DNA of 22,329 nt from a virus (IMGVR_UViG_3300032322_002047:1-22329), one strand, 5' to 3'. Counted from the first letter of the stretch, positions 7,747 to 15,240 are shown. Notes: generated from the sequence alone by a model not told the origin. Numbers and translations: made by a program.

Positions 7747-8605
7747 TTTACTAGTTATAGAATATCCTAGCGGAGGTTTTGGATTTTATGTAGCTAGACT
7801 AATAAATCAATACATCAATGGAGTAATTAAAACGCCCGATTCGTTAGAATTTGACGAGCTTGGAACAAGCCATCTTCTGGAAACAGCGACAATCACAATA
7901 GGACCAGTTAATCGACCCACATGGGAATTACATGTACATCCAGAATATCAAAATCAGTACAATCTAGGACAATATCCAGTGATTCCGGCTTGTCCCGGAA
8001 TCACTTTTGGTAGTGGTAATTTAAATAAACAATTTCCTAACATAACTACAATATATTATAATGATGATGCCTGGCCATTAGTATTTTATAATTGTATTCA
8101 CAAAGCAAAGCAAGGCGATATCGTATCGGATGTCAGTTTTAATTCTGATGCATTTAAGTCTACTGATGACTGGGCCTGTCGTGAAAACTATACCTTAATG
8201 CTGGCTAGTTCTGAGTTGCGTAACCAGTGGGCCATGAATTCAGACAACCGGTCTTTGTCAATTTCTGTTACAGAAATTATTAAAAATCCCAAAGCTATTA
8301 TAAAAAATATTGCCAATCACTATGGATTACAAGTTTACCCTTTCATTGGATTAGAAGATCTTCATAATAAATTTTTAAAATCAAATCCGCAGATTAATCT
8401 ACATCTTTCTATCATACAGGCTGTTGAGAATCTTAATTTATTACAAGATCTTGGATTTGTTCATTCTATCTACTGGCAGGCTGTTTTTAATTTTTATGTA
8501 CAACAAAAATATCAAATTGAAATACCGGTAAACGATTATGCTAACTGGTTTACAAATACCAAAGATGTTGTTATAATGCTTAATAATCTCGGAGTTACAA
8601 TTTGA
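7730..8605 (+). CDS. Sulfotransferase-like protein (accessory cassette, copy 2)
   Basis: 291 residues; the start ATG overlaps the preceding gene by 17 bases. The N-terminus has a hydrophobic strand and glycine loop, LLVIEYPSGGFGFYVARLI, comparable with the glycine loops of the products at 5558 and 12524. Near residues 180-205, SISVTEIIKNPKAIIKNIAN followed by HYGLQVYPF resembles the sulfotransferase C-terminal '.E....NP......L...G' segment. The middle is rich in Trp/Tyr/Asn. No clear catalytic residues can be assigned, so the family call is tentative. Its final bases carry a GGAG ribosome-binding site for gp46, and its TGA overlaps the gp46 TTG start (TTGA), so the cassette is translationally coupled into gp46. 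Confidence 0.5.
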   Translation: MTKPSNLLVIEYPSGGFGFYVARLINQYINGVIKTPDSLEFDELGTSHLLETATITIGPVNRPTWELHVHPEYQNQYNLGQYPVIPACPGITFGSGNLNKQFPNITTIYYNDDAWPLVFYNCIHKAKQGDIVSDVSFNSDAFKSTDDWACRENYTLMLASSELRNQWAMNSDNRSLSISVTEIIKNPKAIIKNIANHYGLQVYPFIGLEDLHNKFLKSNPQINLHLSIIQAVENLNLLQDLGFVHSIYWQAVFNFYVQQKYQIEIPVNDYANWFTNTKDVVIMLNNLGVTI

Positions 8606-10365
8606 TAAACATTAAAAATCTAACCGTTAAGAATTTCATGAGTGTAGGCAACAACACTCAAGGCATAGATTTTGACCGTCAAGACTTGACCTTGGTGTTA
8701 GGAGAGAATCTGGATCTTGGTGGAGATGGCTCACGCAACGGCACAGGTAAAACTACCATTATCAATGCTTTGAGTTATAGCCTGTATGGCCAAGCTCTCA
8801 GCAACATACGCAAGGACAATCTGGTCAACAAGACCAATGGCAAGAACATGTTGGTCAGTTTGGATTTCAGTGTGAGTGGCAAGGAATATCGTATTGAACG
8901 TGGGCGCAAACCCAATGTGCTGAAATTTTACATCAACAACGAAGCGCAAATCATCACCGACGAAGCACAAGGTGATTCAAGAGAAACACAGGATGCAATT
9001 GAGCAAACACTAGGGCTCAGCCACGACATGTTCAAACATATTCTTGCTCTCAACACCTATACTGAACCTTTTTTAAGCCTTAAAGCCAACGATCAAAGGA
9101 CCATCATTGAACAACTACTAGGCATTACCATGCTGAGCGAGCGTGCTGATCGCATCAAAGAACACAATCGACAAACCAAAGAGACCATACAGCAAGAAGA
9201 ATTCCGCATACGTGCAGTGCAAGAAGCCAACAAACGTATCGAAGAGCAGATCGAAGCCTTGCGACGCAGACAAACCTTATGGACCACACGACATGAAGAA
9301 GAGATTACCAAACTTGAAACCGCGCTCGAAGAGCTCAAGAAGATTGACATTGAAGCCGAGATACAGAGTCACAAGGCACACAAAGTATGGGATCAGAAGC
9401 GCAAGGACCTTAACGACCTGGCTGGACAGATCTCCCGCACGAAGCTTGATAAGGACCGCGAGAACAAAAGCATTGAGAAGCTTGGCAAGGAGATTGCGAC
9501 ACTTGAAGATCACACATGCCACACTTGCGGGCAGGCTTTCCACGACCATAAGCACCAACAGGTCCTGGAAGGTAAGCAGGCTGATCTGGAGCGAGCGCGA
9601 GAAGCGTGCTCGGAGCATACACAGCTCTTATCAGAACTTGAGATTGCCCACACCGCCTTGGGCACGCTAGGCAAGCCACCTACCATGTTCTATGATCGCG
9701 AAGAAGATGCCATCGATCATAGGTCTAGCATGTCTGCGCTGGAAAAGCAACTCGCAGACAAGACCGCAGAAACTGATCCCTACGGTGAACAGATAGAAGA
9801 CATGCAGGGACAAGCACTACAAACAGTCAGCTACGATGCTCTCAACGAACTCACAAGATTACAAGAACATCAAGACTTCTTGCTTAAACTGTTGACCAGC
9901 AAGGATTCGTTTATACGCAAGAAGATCATTGAACAGAATCTCAGCTATCTCAATGCCAGACTTACTCATTATTTGGATCGCATTGGTCTACCACACACAG
10001 TGGTATTTCAAAATGATCTTTCAGTCAGTATTGAAGAACTAGGGCGTGAACTAGATTTTGATAATTTAAGTCGTGGCGAGCGCAATCGTTTGATACTTTC
10101 AATGTCGTGGGCCTTCCGAGATGTATTTGAAAGTCTATATCAACCAATCAACGTGTTGTTCATTGACGAAATGATTGATTCGGGTCTAGACACACAAGGT
10201 GTGGAGAATAGCCTGGCTCTGCTCAAACACATGAGCCGTGAAAGACACAAATCAATTTGGTTGGTATCACACAGAGATGAACTGGCTGGTCGTGTGGAAA
10301 ATATCTTGCGAGTGGTCAAAGAATGCGGCTTTACCAGCTATAATACCGATGTAGACCTGACGTAA
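8602..10365 (+). CDS. 46: SbcC/Rad50-like ATPase subunit, gp46
   Basis: 587 residues (T4 gp46: 560). Start TTG 8602 is supported by GGAG at 8591-8594 and a TTGA overlap with the upstream stop. Walker A is NGTGKT (46-51). A coiled-coil arm of about residues 180-430 carries a zinc-hook CHTC (C306, C309). The ABC signature LSRGE is at 489-493, Walker B VLFIDE at 518-523 and the switch His in LVSHRDE at 557. It is the ATPase partner of gp47 in end resection, recombination-dependent replication and host DNA breakdown. The arm around 9400-9640 is richer in G+C and in AAG lysine codons (7 of 8 lysines by my count) than flanking parts. The catalytic ends are fully conserved, so the protein looks functional. 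Confidence 0.93.
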   Translation: MINIKNLTVKNFMSVGNNTQGIDFDRQDLTLVLGENLDLGGDGSRNGTGKTTIINALSYSLYGQALSNIRKDNLVNKTNGKNMLVSLDFSVSGKEYRIERGRKPNVLKFYINNEAQIITDEAQGDSRETQDAIEQTLGLSHDMFKHILALNTYTEPFLSLKANDQRTIIEQLLGITMLSERADRIKEHNRQTKETIQQEEFRIRAVQEANKRIEEQIEALRRRQTLWTTRHEEEITKLETALEELKKIDIEAEIQSHKAHKVWDQKRKDLNDLAGQISRTKLDKDRENKSIEKLGKEIATLEDHTCHTCGQAFHDHKHQQVLEGKQADLERAREACSEHTQLLSELEIAHTALGTLGKPPTMFYDREEDAIDHRSSMSALEKQLADKTAETDPYGEQIEDMQGQALQTVSYDALNELTRLQEHQDFLLKLLTSKDSFIRKKIIEQNLSYLNARLTHYLDRIGLPHTVVFQNDLSVSIEELGRELDFDNLSRGERNRLILSMSWAFRDVFESLYQPINVLFIDEMIDSGLDTQGVENSLALLKHMSRERHKSIWLVSHRDELAGRVENILRVVKECGFTSYNTDVDLT

Positions 10366-10385
10366 ATTTCAACTGTTAGACAAAA

Positions 10386-11501
10386 ATGAAATTTGATTTC
10401 AATGACATCGACGAGTACCAAATTGAGATTACAACATACTGTAATGCTGCCTGCCCCCAATGTCCTCGCAATAATTCAGGCACAGGTATTAACCCACACA
10501 TGCCACTGGTGCACTTGTCACAGTCTGCAATTGATCAAGCGTTTGATACCGATTTATGCCAGCGGCTGAGACAGATATTTTTTTGCGGCAGTTATGGTGA
10601 TCCTATAATGCATCCAGATTTTTTGGACATATTGCGAGACTTTAGACGCAAGAGTCCTACCTTATGGTTATATATTCATACCAACGGAGGTGTTCACCCG
10701 CCCAGTTACTGGGCAGAAATTTCGCAAATTATGGCCGGGTATGGACAGATTGACTTTGGCATCGATGGGCTAGAGGACACTTTACATTTGTACAGAAAAA
10801 ATGTAAAATATAATAAAGTTATAGAAAATGCCAAAGCATTTATTTGTGCCGGTGGTCGTGCGCAGTGGAATTTTATTGTGTTCAAACACAACGAACATCA
10901 AGTTGAAAAAGTAAAAGAGTTAGGGCAACAGATGGGATTTTTCAATGTATTAATTAGAAAAACAGGAAGATTTTTTAATCATAGAACTGTAGAAGAAATG
11001 CCCGGGTGGCCAGTAAAAAATGAATATATCCTTGAGCCGCCGATTAATCCCCAATATCGAAATCAAAGTATGCTGTTTTTACCCGAATTAAAAAAACAAT
11101 ATAAAAATTTTAAAGATTATTTTAATACTACAGAAATTAAATGTGATGCTGCAATTGGCGCCAAGGTTACAATCAACGCAGAAGGCCTAGTGTTGCCTTG
11201 TAATTTTTTTAATCATAACCTGTATGATCGTCGATTCTATGAAGATGGAGTTCTTCCTGAGTCAAATCAATTAAGCACAGTCAACGGCAAAAATCAAGTT
11301 AGGCAATTTTTGGAAAGTTACAACTTAGACAGTTTTAATATTAATTTACACAGTTTAGAAGAAATTTTTAGTAGTGCCATGTGGGTTGATTTAGTTAATA
11401 GCTGGAATAAAACATTGACTAATGGTCGATTGTTTGAATGTGCAATGACCTGTGGGTCAAAAATTACTAAAGTATGGGATCAAGGAGGAAGTGTAAGATG
11501 A
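10386..11501 (+). CDS. Radical SAM/SPASM-like protein
   Basis: 371 residues. The N-terminal EITTYCNAACPQCPRN carries the CxxxCxxC cluster motif (C19, C23, C26). The following CGSYGDP (67-73) stands where most family members have GGEP, a variant SAM-binding loop. LWLYIHTNGG (93-102) and FGIDGLED (124-131) fit the radical SAM barrel strands. C-terminal cysteines C253, C272, C352 and C356 (IKCDAAIG, LVLPCNFFNH, FECAMTCG) suggest an auxiliary SPASM-type cluster. The product has no recognisable specific function; SPASM proteins modify peptides, sugars or other small molecules. It starts 20 bases after gp46, and its 3' end holds AGGAGG for the next gene, with an ATGA overlap. AT content rises along the gene relative to gp46. 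Confidence 0.82.
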   Translation: MKFDFNDIDEYQIEITTYCNAACPQCPRNNSGTGINPHMPLVHLSQSAIDQAFDTDLCQRLRQIFFCGSYGDPIMHPDFLDILRDFRRKSPTLWLYIHTNGGVHPPSYWAEISQIMAGYGQIDFGIDGLEDTLHLYRKNVKYNKVIENAKAFICAGGRAQWNFIVFKHNEHQVEKVKELGQQMGFFNVLIRKTGRFFNHRTVEEMPGWPVKNEYILEPPINPQYRNQSMLFLPELKKQYKNFKDYFNTTEIKCDAAIGAKVTINAEGLVLPCNFFNHNLYDRRFYEDGVLPESNQLSTVNGKNQVRQFLESYNLDSFNINLHSLEEIFSSAMWVDLVNSWNKTLTNGRLFECAMTCGSKITKVWDQGGSVR

Positions 11502-12079
11502 AATATATGATTACAGGCGGCAATCGCGGATTAGGATTGGAATTACGCAATCAATACAACGGTGATAGTTTTAGTCGGGCGTCGGGATTTGATATCACCA
11601 AAGATCGAGAAAAGCTAGCTGAATTAAGTCTTGAGTATGATGTGTTTATTAACAACGCATTCGACGGACCTTTTCAGGAAACTTGGGCAGACTTTGGTCA
11701 GGTTAAATTATTATTTGAAGTTGCTAGCTTATGGCAAAAAAATAAAAAAACAGGGCATATCATCAACATTGGTAGTTCTGGCAGCGAGGCTATTGTTCCG
11801 CCTGAACCAAGTTGGGAAACGTATAGAGTAAACAAATCTGCATTAAAGCACCACAGTCTGCAATGGACCCAGGCATTCAAGGCCAATCAGGTAAAATTTA
11901 GAACAAGTCTGATCACGGTGGATCGATTAGACACTGAGCTGAGCCGTAGTCGGCAGACCTGGACTGGAAATGGAGTTGACTTGAACAATGTTAAAAGCAT
12001 GATCGATCTTTGTTTAAACATGAATCCCAATACTGTGTTAGGAGAAGTCACTGCCTGGGTAAATTTAGATTTCGAGTAA
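11498..12079 (+). CDS. Short-chain dehydrogenase/reductase (SDR)
   Basis: 193 residues. The start is ATG 11498, with AGGAGG 9 bases upstream and an ATGA overlap with the radical SAM gene; the upstream in-frame ATG at 11474 lies before that ribosome-binding site and is unlikely. The Rossmann motif TGGNRGLG (6-13), NNA (52-54), the catalytic serine region IGSSGS (91-96) and Y109-x-x-x-K113 (YRVNK) are all present, so an NAD(P)-dependent oxidoreductase is expected to be active. It is shorter than typical SDRs (about 250), with a reduced C-terminal substrate-binding part. Coupling to the radical SAM gene suggests sequential steps on the same substrate, possibly a nucleotide sugar or other small molecule; that is inference. 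Confidence 0.85.
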   Translation: MKYMITGGNRGLGLELRNQYNGDSFSRASGFDITKDREKLAELSLEYDVFINNAFDGPFQETWADFGQVKLLFEVASLWQKNKKTGHIINIGSSGSEAIVPPEPSWETYRVNKSALKHHSLQWTQAFKANQVKFRTSLITVDRLDTELSRSRQTWTGNGVDLNNVKSMIDLCLNMNPNTVLGEVTAWVNLDFE

Positions 12080-12123
12080 TAGAAAATTTCGCAGTCGTTG
12101 AAATAATTGCTAATTAATAGTCC

Positions 12124-12552
12124 ATGGTATGGCTTTATGAGCAACAACAAATCAACGATTTACCCGAAGATTGTGTCGGTTTTGTCTATTTGATTACAAA
12201 TAACAAAACCGGCAGGCGGTACATTGGAAAGAAACTAGCAAAATTCAGTCGAACAACATACCGGGTAGTAAAATTAAAAAACGGCAACAAGAAACGCAAG
12301 AAAATACGTGGCAAAGTAGAATCAGACTGGCAGACATACTACGGCAGCAACGATCAACTCAACAAAGACATCCTGGCGCTGGGCGCTGACAACTTCACTC
12401 GCGAAATCATATACTACTGTAGGTCCAAGGCTGAATGCAGTTACGTAGAAGCTAGAGAACAATTTAATCATAGAGTATTAGAATCAGACGACTGGTACAA
12501 CGGACAAATAGTGTGTCGTATCCATGGCAGTCATATCAAAGGAAAATTGTAA
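12124..12552 (+). CDS. GIY-YIG nuclease (Seg-like, possible homing endonuclease)
   Basis: 142 residues. The N-terminus GFVYLITNNKTGRRYIGKK (19-37) is the GIY-YIG pair in the form VYLI/YIG. A basic loop (KNGNKKRKKIRGK) and ESDWQTYYGSN follow, then a C-terminal conserved acidic region, KAECSYVEAREQF. This single-domain form is frequent in T4-like phages and resembles Seg-type free-standing homing nucleases, though a separate DNA-binding domain is not visible. It lies 44 bases after the SDR gene, and its 3' end overlaps the next gene by 29 bases if that gene's earliest ATG is used. The G+C content of the middle part is higher than in its immediate neighbours. No clear ribosome-binding site precedes its ATG. 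Confidence 0.8.
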   Translation: MVWLYEQQQINDLPEDCVGFVYLITNNKTGRRYIGKKLAKFSRTTYRVVKLKNGNKKRKKIRGKVESDWQTYYGSNDQLNKDILALGADNFTREIIYYCRSKAECSYVEAREQFNHRVLESDDWYNGQIVCRIHGSHIKGKL

Positions 12553-13543
12553 AAAGTATATGGTATTGATTTTGACCGACCCAGGCGTTGGAGGCACATT
12601 TTTAACATGGAGCCTGCACTACCTTGCTGGACATACCAAGTATTTCCATGCCAGATCAAATGCCTGGGTTGACTTAATTAATAATCCTATTACTGATATC
12701 AATGCACATAAATTCCAACCAACACAACCAGTAACCATTAACGAAGTTTGTGAATTTTTGCAAAAAATATTAGGTGTGGAGCCTGAGGGATTTCATTCGT
12801 TTTATTTTCATAATCTTCAAGATCAGACCGATTACTCTTCGTCAGTTCATCAACCAACCATTGATGTTGTAAAAGATATATTGCCATGCTTTTCCAAAGT
12901 TGTAATTGTTAACAACACTCATCCGCTGTATAATACATCATTCAACAGTAGAGCGTTGACACCAAAATTTTGTAATTCACAACAATTAAATTTAACATTT
13001 GAAGAGCAACATGCCGATTTTATTGAATATTTTTTTAAAGACAGCCTAACAAGTTGGCAAGAAAAAAATTTAAACAATTGCTGGGATCACCGTGAGTTTT
13101 TGGCTTTGAACCTAAGACCGTACCAGCAAACAAATATGATTTCAAATATTAATTTAAAGCAACCACATTATTTGCTCAACACATTTGAATTGTACAACCT
13201 ACTAGATCAAACCATCGATCAGTTGTTTGATTTTTTAGAAATCAAAATTGATAAAACTCGCAGAACGCACTGGGCAGAAATTTACAATAGTTGGAAAAAA
13301 TTACACATTAGAAGATTAAAATTTGTTTGGTACTTTGATACTATTGTTGATTATATTGTCAACGGCTACCATATGGACTTATTAAATTTTGATCTTGATT
13401 TAGTGCAAGAGGCCACGATACAACATTCTTTAATCTACAAACACAACTTGAATCTAAAAACATTTCAACTAGAAAAATTCATCAATACCAAACAGTTACA
13501 CGATCTTCTTGAGCCAAACATACATTCACTAGGCAAGTACTAA
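12524..13543 (+). CDS. Sulfotransferase-like protein (accessory cassette, copy 3)
   Basis: 339 residues from ATG 12524, or 327 from ATG 12560, which places the glycine loop nearer the N-terminus as in its two relatives; neither start has a convincing ribosome-binding site. The N-terminal VLILTDPGVGGTFLTWSLHY is a strand-loop-helix resembling the PAPS-binding P-loop of sulfotransferases (SGTT[FW]L). Near the C-terminus, LLNTFELYNLLDQTIDQLFD then FLEIKID stands where family members have the '.EDL......l..FLgI' segment, followed by a Trp-containing helix (NSWKKLHIRRLKF). The middle is poorly conserved. It is the last gene before the structured non-coding region. Sulfotransferase fold is a moderate guess; the acceptor is unknown. 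Confidence 0.5.
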   Translation: MAVISKENCKKYMVLILTDPGVGGTFLTWSLHYLAGHTKYFHARSNAWVDLINNPITDINAHKFQPTQPVTINEVCEFLQKILGVEPEGFHSFYFHNLQDQTDYSSSVHQPTIDVVKDILPCFSKVVIVNNTHPLYNTSFNSRALTPKFCNSQQLNLTFEEQHADFIEYFFKDSLTSWQEKNLNNCWDHREFLALNLRPYQQTNMISNINLKQPHYLLNTFELYNLLDQTIDQLFDFLEIKIDKTRRTHWAEIYNSWKKLHIRRLKFVWYFDTIVDYIVNGYHMDLLNFDLDLVQEATIQHSLIYKHNLNLKTFQLEKFINTKQLHDLLEPNIHSLGKY

Positions 13544-13970
13544 TTCAACAACATAGGCAACTCAACTGACTCTGTGCTAGGCGACATGGCCTAGCCCCAT
13601 CGAGGAACGGTGCAATACCCGGTCTGGAAACGTTTGGGCGTCAAAGGCAATTGCTAACTTAAGGCAACAAATGGTTTGAGCTCTGTGAAAAAGACACAAC
13701 TCATGCTCGCGGGACTTGGATTTATCATCGGGTCACCGGGGTTCCGTTGATATGTGAAGCTTGAGTAGGGGGTACCGGTCAACCGCCTCCGCCTAGGAAA
13801 CTACAATCTCATTATGATAAATGACAGCTACAACTCGGATAATGTAGACGTCAGTTCACCGTGCATACGGTGAATTGTGACCGCATAATCTGGATAATGC
13901 AAGAGAAAGACAATCATGTGTGAGCGCAAGCGAAACACATAGATTAGCGCAGCTAATCTCTTGATGTCAC
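13544..13970 (+). ncRNA. Candidate large structured non-coding RNA, family unknown
   Basis: No coding frame of note lies in these 427 bases, but perfect or near-perfect stems fill them. H1: 13576-13582 with 13589-13595 (7 bp). H2: 13677-13680/13700-13703 plus 13684-13687/13695-13698. H3: 13713-13719/13728-13734 (7 bp, with G-U). H4: 13768-13772/13786-13790 inside GTAG/CTAC (13765-13768, 13801-13804; one base is shared, so these compete there). H5: 13809-13813/13820-13824. H6: 13828-13832/13843-13847. H7: 13855-13862/13867-13874 (8 bp, GCAT loop), extended by GTCA/TGAC. H8: 13883-13886/13897-13900. H9: 13916-13921/13935-13940, with a GA/GAA internal loop and a GC-closed GCAA tetraloop. H10: 13941-13948/13952-13959 (8 bp). 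GCAA is a GNRA loop only on the plus strand, and H3 needs G-U pairs there, so plus is favoured. I see no tRNA T-arm, tmRNA tag frame, group I core or U-run terminator. Ends are approximate. Confidence 0.6.
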
Positions 13971-14306
13971 TCAGAATGTATCAGGCCAATCACGAAACAA
14001 GGCATGCTGGATGTCACCTGCAACAAACTGATTGAAGCTTTTGTGTTTTGTTTCGAGTTCACCTTCCAATGGTGCTACTCGTTTGAAAGCTGAGTCCATT
14101 TGACCCATGTCCCGGAACTCCATCAAGATCATCCATTCCGGCATGTCTGCTATGCTACGGAATCCCATTTTACATCTGGTAATTCTGTAAGTTTCCATCT
14201 TGCCTTCTGACACCAAATGATCAAAGAAACTCTTCATTCCTGTGACCCAGTCTAAGTCCGAAATATCGCCTTCTTTGTTTGCCCAAATTGTGTATAAGTC
14301 TGCCAT
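13971..14306 (-). CDS. Small conserved protein, possibly DUF6614-like
   Basis: 111 residues, last gene of the minus-strand operon. MADLYTIWANKEGDISDLDW, GKMETYRITRCKMGF, PEWMILMEFRDMGQMDSAF and a terminal FRDWPDTF suggest a small alpha/beta dimeric ferredoxin-like protein. The pattern '.EGYR.TR.K.GF....(E)...M.E..D..Q...AF' reminds me of DUF6614 proteins of marine bacteria, a match I cannot check. The function is unknown. Its ATG overlaps the previous gene's TAA by one base (TAATG). Its stop lies 12 bases from the last hairpin of the structured non-coding region, with which it is convergent. Confidence 0.72.
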   Translation of the reverse strand: MADLYTIWANKEGDISDLDWVTGMKSFFDHLVSEGKMETYRITRCKMGFRSIADMPEWMILMEFRDMGQMDSAFKRVAPLEGELETKHKSFNQFVAGDIQHALFRDWPDTF

Positions 14307-14740
14307 TATTGTATAGGTCCTAGTAGTTCAAAGCCTTCGAGGCCTTGTTTGTACAAGTGTGCTTGATCCAAGTACAAGTATTCAAAACCGCGATCTCTAT
14401 AGATAGCACATTCGGTCTTCAAACTCTCTATGCCCAGTCGTGTTTTAGGATTGTGATAGGTCCACGCAAACTGACTGGCCAATACATTTTTATCATCGTA
14501 GCGTTTCATCAAACTAAAAGCCACCAGTTCACCGTCTTCTCTATATCCAATCACATCAGTCATGGCATCGGTAAATTGACTGTCAAACAAGGGCATGACA
14601 CTGGCAAAGTGCTTGTAAATACAATAAGTCCTGTAGATATCCTGCAGTAGAGGTATATCGGGTTCACGAAGATATTCCCAACTTACCAAAGGCCGGTATG
14701 TGGTCTTGGTCAAATCTATTCTAGCAAATTGGTAGGTCAT
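14306..14740 (-). CDS. GNAT-like acyltransferase-type protein
   Basis: 144 residues. The segment GYREDGELVAFSLMKRYDDK looks like GNAT strands 2-4. LGIESLKTECAIYRDRGFEY (with R-L-G-I before it) resembles the acetyl-CoA pyrophosphate loop and following helix, ending YLYLDQAHLYKQGL. No specific acceptor can be inferred. The N-terminal 50 residues (PLVSWEYLREPDIPLLQDIY) are unassigned. The start overlaps the previous gene's TGA (ATGA) and the stop overlaps the next gene's start (TAATG), so this is a fully coupled operon. It could be a structural homologue without catalytic activity. Confidence 0.6.
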   Translation of the reverse strand: MTYQFARIDLTKTTYRPLVSWEYLREPDIPLLQDIYRTYCIYKHFASVMPLFDSQFTDAMTDVIGYREDGELVAFSLMKRYDDKNVLASQFAWTYHNPKTRLGIESLKTECAIYRDRGFEYLYLDQAHLYKQGLEGFELLGPIQ

Positions 14741-15240
14741 GACCTGGGATCCTGTCGGTGTCGAAACAGGTCAGTCAAGTATTCTTCGGGCCAGGTATTG
14801 TAAAATCTTTGGCGTGCCATTGACCGTGCTTTTTGATCCAGGTCACTGAGACATTGCACCAAGGCCAAGGCATAGGTACCTTGATTCATGCTAACGCCGT
14901 TGACTATTTCTGGAAGATCTGGATGATCCTCCAAGGCCAACAAGTCTTGGCTCAATAAAAATTCTTGATTGGCTGAGTCAATCTGCACAGCAAACTGCTC
15001 AGCAGTGTAACTTGTTGATTCATATACAAAAATTACCACACTTTTGGTGATGCCAGTCTGCGACACGACCTTCAAATCAAAATAAGGATTGATGCCTAGC
15101 CTGACTTCAAAGTCTCGGTCCAGTCTTGCCCGTCGGGCATACGGGCACGGGGCCCAGCCGCCCAGGGCCGGATGCGGAACCTCCACAAAGGTAGCCATCC
15201 AGCGTTCGATGTCATAGGTAACAGTTTCTAAATTTAACAT
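14737..15240 (-). CDS. Conserved phage protein of unknown function
   Basis: 167 residues with ATG at 15240, three bases after the stop of the frameshift-extension frame. The most conserved-looking piece is the N-terminal VEVPHPALGGWAPCPYARRA (about 18-38), followed by basic/acidic strands, a helical QEFLLSQDLLALEDHPDLPE and an end FYNTWPEEYLTDLF. I recall WAPCPYAR-type segments in phage hypothetical proteins but know no function. No membrane segment is seen. It is translationally coupled to the GNAT-like gene by ATGA. Placement downstream of a tail-assembly protein need not mean it is structural. Confidence 0.7.
   Translation of the reverse strand: MLNLETVTYDIERWMATFVEVPHPALGGWAPCPYARRARLDRDFEVRLGINPYFDLKVVSQTGITKSVVIFVYESTSYTAEQFAVQIDSANQEFLLSQDLLALEDHPDLPEIVNGVSMNQGTYALALVQCLSDLDQKARSMARQRFYNTWPEEYLTDLFRHRQDPRS

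Noticed and set aside
5558-8605. Anti-phage defence or retron system in the accessory cassette
   Set aside because: No reverse transcriptase, nuclease-effector, TIR, toxin or antitoxin motif is visible; the genes look like modification enzymes.
9143-9670. Second plus frame inside gp46
   Set aside because: Overlaps the gp46 coiled-coil in another frame; Arg/Lys/Ser-rich composition is a by-product of the repeat-like coding sequence.
6228-11501. RiPP biosynthesis cluster based on two radical SAM/SPASM-like genes
   Set aside because: No short precursor-peptide gene, peptidase or transporter was found nearby, so a peptide substrate cannot be supported.
13941-13959. Rho-independent terminator at the 8-bp hairpin
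   Set aside because: The stem is good, but neither strand has a T-run immediately after it, so it is counted as part of the structured RNA instead.
13544-13970. tRNA, tmRNA or group I intron in the gene-free interval
   Set aside because: No T-arm of the GGTTCNANNCC type, no CCA-ended acceptor pair, no tmRNA tag frame and no group I P/Q/R/S core strings were found by eye; also, no interrupted exon flanks it.
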